Source: an uncultured Coriobacteriaceae bacterium
Lineage (GTDB): Bacteria; Actinomycetota; Coriobacteriia; Coriobacteriales; QAMH01
DNA: 27,916 nucleotides
Assembly (NCBI GenBank): GCA_902783925.1
Contig: CACZSV010000023.1
Location: 1 to 27,916 of the forward strand
Direction: 5' to 3'
Shown here: one piece after another, positions 24,901 through 27,916 of the stretch
How the letters are laid out: every line of letters starts with the position of its first letter
Numbering within the stretch: position 1 is the first letter of the stretch
Position numbers and translations under genes: made by a program
Notes under the pieces: model-generated
The model's database searches: none
The model's input: only the letters and a program-made list of their open reading frames with translations
Told to the model about the DNA's origin: nothing

Positions 24901-25691
24901 GGTTTTTCGTCTCGGCCAAGCTCATGGCGAATCTCGAGATACTTCTCGAACGCTGCCTTGACAATGTCGTCGTCGATTTCGACATCGGTGAGCTCGGTGC
25001 CAAAAGTGGTATGCCTGCAATGGTCAGACCAATAAGTATCGACCATTTTGACTTCGGTGATAGTCGGATTGCGTTTCTCTTCTTCGGCGAAGTACTTTTG
25101 GAAGACCTGAATATCTGCAAGGTCCATGGCAAGCCCGCGCTCGGCGATAAACGCTTCGAGAGCGCTCGAATCCATGTCCGTGAAACCCTCGATGATCTCG
25201 ACGTCAGCCGGATCCGGATACTCCGTCTTGAGCGTTTCGACCTCGTCAAGCGATGCCTCGCGCGCTTCGACGGGATTGATGACATAATGCTTAACAGCCT
25301 CGATATCCGCCTCTGTCAGCTCGCCTTCGAGCAGGTAGAGCGTCGCACTACGTACCTCGGGCCTCTCGCCGCACGAGACAAACTGTATACACTCGCTTGC
25401 TGAATCTGCACGCTGGTCGAACTGGCCGGGAAGGTATTCCACCGCAAAGAGCGCGGCAGCGTTGCTCAAATCGGGCAGATACGTATGCGACATATCGACC
25501 TGCGGCTCGCTGAACACGGTGGGAATGCATTGCTCGAACAGCTCCTCGCCTATCCCCTCGATATCGTAGCGATTAATGAGGCGCACGCGCCTGAGCTTTT
25601 TCATCTGCAAAATCGATTGAAGCTCCGCGCACAGCTGTTGTGCCTCAACATCGAATCCGGGCTTCTTTTCTACATAGATGCGAGAAACCAT
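21966..25691 (-). CDS. purL: phosphoribosylformylglycinamidine synthase, single-chain
   Basis: The fourth step of purine synthesis: FGAR plus glutamine plus ATP gives FGAM. At 1241 residues this is the long single-chain form, with a PurS-like N-terminal part, a linker, two AIRS-like halves and a C-terminal glutamine amidotransferase. Seen: SDHCRHTTFGTEL near residue 220, DGIGGATGSS, FNPFLSAAHQYKG, GGKDSMSG, and a class I amidotransferase with VFPGNNCEYDTA, the nucleophile Cys1081 in GICNGFQ, and HGEGR with His1148 and Glu1150. The frame extends to a GTG at 25730, but GGAGG five bases before the ATG at 25691 supports the shorter start. No other pur gene adjoins it. A purine riboswitch was looked for upstream and not seen. 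Confidence 0.97.
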   Translation of the reverse strand: MVSRIYVEKKPGFDVEAQQLCAELQSILQMKKLRRVRLINRYDIEGIGEELFEQCIPTVFSEPQVDMSHTYLPDLSNAAALFAVEYLPGQFDQRADSASECIQFVSCGERPEVRSATLYLLEGELTEADIEAVKHYVINPVEAREASLDEVETLKTEYPDPADVEIIEGFTDMDSSALEAFIAERGLAMDLADIQVFQKYFAEEEKRNPTITEVKMVDTYWSDHCRHTTFGTELTDVEIDDDIVKAAFEKYLEIRHELGRDEKPVCLMDMGTIGAKYLKAKGVLTGLDESEEINACTVKVKVDVNGTDEDWLFLFKNETHNHPTEVEPFGGAATCIGGCIRDPLSGRSYVYQAMRVTGAADPHTPLDKTLAGKLPQRKIVTTAAHGYSSYGNQIGLATGQVSELYHPGYAAKRMEIGAVVGATPANHVRRETPIAGDKIILLGGRTGRDGIGGATGSSKAHSVSSIETCGAEVQKGNAPVERKLQRLFRRGEACRLIKRCNDFGAGGVSVATGEIADGLAIDLDLVPKKYDGLDGTELAISESQERMACAVAAEDVDEFLGYAREENLEAVVIATVTEEPRVTMTWRGKKIVDVSRAFLNSNGASKQMTAHIVAGDDYAPNWEGATFGERMKSVVTDLNVASNKGLSEMFDSTIGANTVLMPFGGRRQLTAPMAMIAKFPVLGETTTTSGMAWGFNPFLSAAHQYKGAYLAVLESISKLVAAGFSRKNAYLTFQEYFGSLRSEPERWGKPAGSLLGSLMAQVDLEVGSIGGKDSMSGSFEDLDVPPTLVSFAVACGNVSQAISPEFKGAGHRVFCIHPYYERDGLMPETRGMVECLDYVEQLIASGDVLSAATPGFGGDAEMLFKMCLGNRIGLKARDDLNIDTFFISAYGSFAIELADGAQAPQSTENVHVVELGETTEAYEFATAEETLDLDELQEAWEHAIEDVFPYRGEGEEVETVSCDDKIPLTYNGAIAKPRVIIPVFPGNNCEYDTALAFERAGAIPETFIINNLSPAAVAESTERFVEKIDNSQIIMIPGGFSGGDEPDGSAKFITAFFRNPNVTEAVRRLLNDRDGLMLGICNGFQALVKLGLVPYGDIVPMDENCPTLTFNTIGRHQSRIVRTRVASSLSPWFARCEVGDVHTVAISHGEGRFVASDDMLAHLKAAGQIATQYVGLDGKPSMDLDVNPNGSLLAIEGITSPDGRVLGKMGHTERWSDGVYRNIPDARFEPIIEGGVGYFTD

Positions 25692-26121
25692 CTTGCCCTC
25701 CGAATCATTCGCATCGCGAGCATTTTTCACAGCACCATCTTACACGCTTGCATCGGGCATATTGGCTAGGACTTTACCAATGCCTGCGAGTTGCTAATAT
25801 TGGTCATTTTGCCCAGCGACCATTTGCCCATAGGCATGCGAAACCAACCCCGTTTGGCTACGTTGAAACATCCTGGCATCCCAATGTTCGTCCAGCTCAG
25901 AAACCGAAGACGCCCATCCGTTCGCTACGCGTTTCCATACATTAGTTATAATCTATTAATTTATACATCCTTATATTTGCGTCTCTTCACTATTTGCATC
26001 TTGCAAATAGCAGTGGTTTGCTAAATAATTTGATCTAGTTAGTCATGAGTAGCTCTCGAATTGCTACCGAGCTAATGAGCCTGCCTGTTGCTATAGAAAA
26101 AGAGAGAAAGAAAGGATCTTC
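25692..26121. other. 430-bp divergent gap, AT-rich on the right
   Basis: No gene is supported. The purL side has a small dyad, ATTGG/CCAAT, with 11 bases between (25761-25781). The region 25938-26040 is strikingly AT-rich, with TATAAT at about 25950, and holds the channel-gene promoter listed separately. A 5' leader stem, TAGCTC (26050-26055) with GAGCTA (26069-26074), precedes the channel gene. Confidence 0.5.
25990..26029 (+). promoter_or_regulatory. promoter of the aquaglyceroporin gene with overlapping palindromic operator
   Basis: TTGCAA (-35, 26001-26006) and AATAAT (-10, 26024-26029) are separated by 17 bp, the ideal spacing. The -35 box lies within a perfect dyad with 9-bp arms, CTATTTGCA (25990-25998) and TGCAAATAG (26002-26010), around 3 bases. 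A repressor bound there would block RNA polymerase. An ArsR-family repressor would fit the downstream genes, but none is in the window. Confidence 0.7.
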
Positions 26122-26931
26122 ATGAACAACGAAAACGTTCGCAATCTCCTTGGTGAGATTCTGGGCACCTTTATCATGGTGTTCATCGGCGTTGGCGCTG
26201 TTGCCACCGCCACACTTTTCGGTGCTCATACCGGCCCGTTCCAGGTCGGCATGGCATGGGGTCTTGCGGTTGCCATTGCAATCTACATGACCCGCAGCCT
26301 CTCCGATGCCCACTTTAACACTGCAGTGTCTTTTGCAATGCTGGTCACTGGCAACATGGACATCAAGAAGTTCTGCATTTACACGGTTGGTCAGTTCATC
26401 GGCGCCATCATCGCCGGTCTTTTACTGTACCTACTGTTTGCACCGGCCGTTGCCGGCGCGGCTGCCAACGGTATGACCGCCGCCGCAGCGTCCATTTGGT
26501 GCGAGGTGTACCCGAACGCCGCGCTCGCAGCAGACGGCGGCAAAGTTGCCTACCAGCTCAGCCCGCTTATCGCAGCATGCGCTGAAGGTGTGGGCATCGG
26601 TTTGCTCGTCATGGTCATTATGGGTGTCACGGATGCGAAGAACAACGGAGCCCCCAACTCCAATATCTTCCCGCTCTTCATCGGCCTCATGCTCACCATC
26701 ATCATCTGCACGATCGGCCCGCTCACCGATGCTGGTCTCAATCCTGCTCGTGACCTCGGCCCACGCATCGCCGCATTTATATGCGGCATTCCCGGCGCCC
26801 ACATCGACGCAATGGACATCGTCGTGTACACGGTTGGTCCGCTGGTCGGTGCCGGTGTGTTCGCTTGGATTTACAAGGGCATTTTTGGCAAGGCCCACGC
26901 CGCTGCCTCCGATGCCAACAAGGCTGAATAA
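26122..26931 (+). CDS. MIP-family aquaglyceroporin with altered first NPA motif
   Basis: A 269-residue channel of the major intrinsic protein family with six membrane segments. Such channels pass water, glycerol and other small neutral solutes, and some pass arsenite. The second signature, GLNPARDLGPR (205-215), has the Asp after NPAR typical of glycerol facilitators. The first, normally HLNPAV, reads HFNTAV (64-69), replacing the Pro of NPA by Thr. GAAAGGATC precedes the ATG. The gene is 133 bp upstream of an ArsM-like methyltransferase on the same strand, and a GC-rich hairpin between them may lower read-through. Aquaglyceroporins in ars clusters (for example AqpS of Sinorhizobium) carry arsenite, so a metalloid role is possible. 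Glycerol or another solute remains an alternative. Confidence 0.9.
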   Translation: MNNENVRNLLGEILGTFIMVFIGVGAVATATLFGAHTGPFQVGMAWGLAVAIAIYMTRSLSDAHFNTAVSFAMLVTGNMDIKKFCIYTVGQFIGAIIAGLLLYLLFAPAVAGAAANGMTAAAASIWCEVYPNAALAADGGKVAYQLSPLIAACAEGVGIGLLVMVIMGVTDAKNNGAPNSNIFPLFIGLMLTIIICTIGPLTDAGLNPARDLGPRIAAFICGIPGAHIDAMDIVVYTVGPLVGAGVFAWIYKGIFGKAHAAASDANKAE

Positions 26932-26943
26932 GCCTTATTGCGC

Positions 26944-26987
26944 TGCGCGCCTCGCGGTTCTCAGCCAAAGCACCCGTGAGGCGCGCA
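26944..26987 (+). promoter_or_regulatory. intercistronic GC-rich hairpin between channel and methyltransferase genes
   Basis: TGCGCGCCTC and GAGGCGCGCA pair perfectly, and the stem can extend four more pairs inward with one G-U. No T-tract follows, so it may be a partial terminator or RNA stability element. Downstream, the 10-bp palindrome AATACGTATT (27027-27036) lies in AT-rich sequence 28 bp before the next start and could be a separate operator. Confidence 0.55.
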
Positions 26988-27064
26988 TTCACGCGAATTG
27001 GCAGCCAGGCAGGCTGAATACCAATTAATACGTATTGTACGCAATTACCAAAAAAGGATGAATC

Positions 27065-27916
27065 ATGAGCGATATCCGCAAAAGCCCAGAAGCTCCCGAG
27101 AAGATTGCCGCTGCCCTGAAGGACATCCCAGCAGAAGTCATCGAAGGAACAACCACCTGCGGCTGGCCCTTTCCGCCCGATATGGAAGAAGACATCCGTG
27201 TTCTCGTGCTCGGATGCGGCACCGGTCGAGATGCTTACATTGCATCCAAGCTGATCGGTAAGGGCGGCATTGTCTGGGGCGTCGACACCGACCCCGAAAA
27301 GATCGCCGTCGCGAAAAAGAACGCACCCGCCAACTGCCGTTTCTTTGCAAGCGACCTCGAGGATCTCATCGCCATCCCCGATGGCCAGATCGACCTCGTA
27401 CTTGCCAACTGTGCCATTTCGCAGCCGCTGCACACCCAGAAGATCATCGACGAGATCTGGCGTGTGCTCTCTTTTGGCGGCGAGCTGTTCCTGTGCGACA
27501 TCTTCTGCGATCGCCGCATGCCGGCCGACAAGTTCATGGACCCCGAAATGCGCGCAGCGGGTCTGTCCAGCGCGCTCTACATCGAGGATTTCCGCCGCTT
27601 CACCACCAATGCTGGCTTCCTCACCGTTCGCAACTGGAAGACCGTCAAGTGCAAGCTCGGCGATGACGAGCTGTCTAAGCAGTTCGAAGGCATCACCTTC
27701 TTCAATCGCACGATGCGTACCTGGAAGATTCCCGGCATCATCGAGGATCTCTGCGAGCAGTACAACCAATACGCAACCTATCAGGGCGGCATCGACGGCT
27801 ATGAAGACGAGTATGTTCTCGATCCCGGTCATGTCTTTGTCAAGGGTGAGCCACTTTCTGTATGCGGCAACTCCATGGCCTTGGTTCAGAACACGCGCGT
27901 TGCCAAGTACTTCACG
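27065..27916 (+). CDS. arsM: ArsM-like SAM-dependent methyltransferase (3' end outside window)
   Basis: The first 284 residues, with no stop before the window end. The SAM-binding motif LGCGTGRDAY lies at 49-58, with GVDTDPEKI after strand 2. The domain order follows arsenite methyltransferase ArsM: Cys32 in a CGxP context (TCGWPFPP), Cys116 in ANCAIS, matching the SNCV motif, ALYIEDF (170-176), and Cys267 in SVCGNSM, matching the VCGN motif. Three cysteines in these places are used by ArsM to bind As(III). The N-terminus is shorter than in algal ArsM. AAAGGATG lies upstream of the ATG. Together with the channel gene it suggests methylation and release of arsenic or another metalloid, but a different small-molecule methyltransferase cannot be excluded. 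Confidence 0.7.
   Translation, partial: MSDIRKSPEAPEKIAAALKDIPAEVIEGTTTCGWPFPPDMEEDIRVLVLGCGTGRDAYIASKLIGKGGIVWGVDTDPEKIAVAKKNAPANCRFFASDLEDLIAIPDGQIDLVLANCAISQPLHTQKIIDEIWRVLSFGGELFLCDIFCDRRMPADKFMDPEMRAAGLSSALYIEDFRRFTTNAGFLTVRNWKTVKCKLGDDELSKQFEGITFFNRTMRTWKIPGIIEDLCEQYNQYATYQGGIDGYEDEYVLDPGHVFVKGEPLSVCGNSMALVQNTRVAKYFT

Noticed and set aside
24060..25403. Large plus-strand open frame within purL
   Set aside because: Antisense shadow; the minus frame has unmistakable PurL motifs throughout.

Overview
The window is about 28 kb of bacterial chromosome. The gene set best fits an anaerobic gut or rumen actinobacterium of the class Coriobacteriia (Eggerthellaceae-like). The reasons are a molybdopterin enzyme locus with its own LysR regulator, strong AGGAGG ribosome binding sites, a single-chain long PurL, a second trigger-factor-like protein, and moderately high GC interrupted by AT-rich intergenic islands. 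This placement is inference. No rRNA, tRNA, CRISPR array or intact transposase was seen.

Left block (3-10455). Reading leftward from about 9078 is a run of minus-strand genes: a pyrogallol-transhydroxylase-like molybdenum subunit (6469-9078), its three-cluster iron-sulfur partner (5660-6463), two tandem DASS-family anion transporters (4112-5536 and 2623-4041), an unrecognised 195-residue protein (1925-2512) and an AlgI-type MBOAT acyltransferase (3-1529). A LysR regulator (9466-10455) is divergent from the molybdoenzyme. The 387-bp gap between them carries three direct repeats and two dyads. Regulator, two-subunit oxidoreductase and transporters together look like an inducible system that takes up and rearranges or dehydroxylates a hydroxylated, probably anionic, compound. 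This is the most interesting locus in the window.

Middle block (10456-21965). It holds a likely feoB 3' remnant; a trigger-factor paralogue without the usual ribosome-docking signature; an 85-residue acidic protein followed by a degenerate MetE-like protein; an M18 aminopeptidase; two PLP sulfur-amino-acid enzymes of different fold types facing away from each other (MalY/PatB-like and MetB/MetC-like); and an 873-residue protein joining a degenerate KaiC-like domain to a PEP-synthase-like ATP-grasp region. Two kinds of non-coding repeat stand out: a 247-bp AT-rich element with four 28-bp units in exact mirror symmetry (15460-15706), and two copies of a folded element (18781-18884 and 21733-21834) that bracket the 873-residue gene.

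Right block (21966-27916). It holds purL on the minus strand, then after a 430-bp gap an aquaglyceroporin with an altered first NPA motif and an ArsM-like methyltransferase cut by the window end. The channel gene has a good promoter whose -35 box lies inside a perfect palindrome. Channel plus ArsM suggests metalloid handling.
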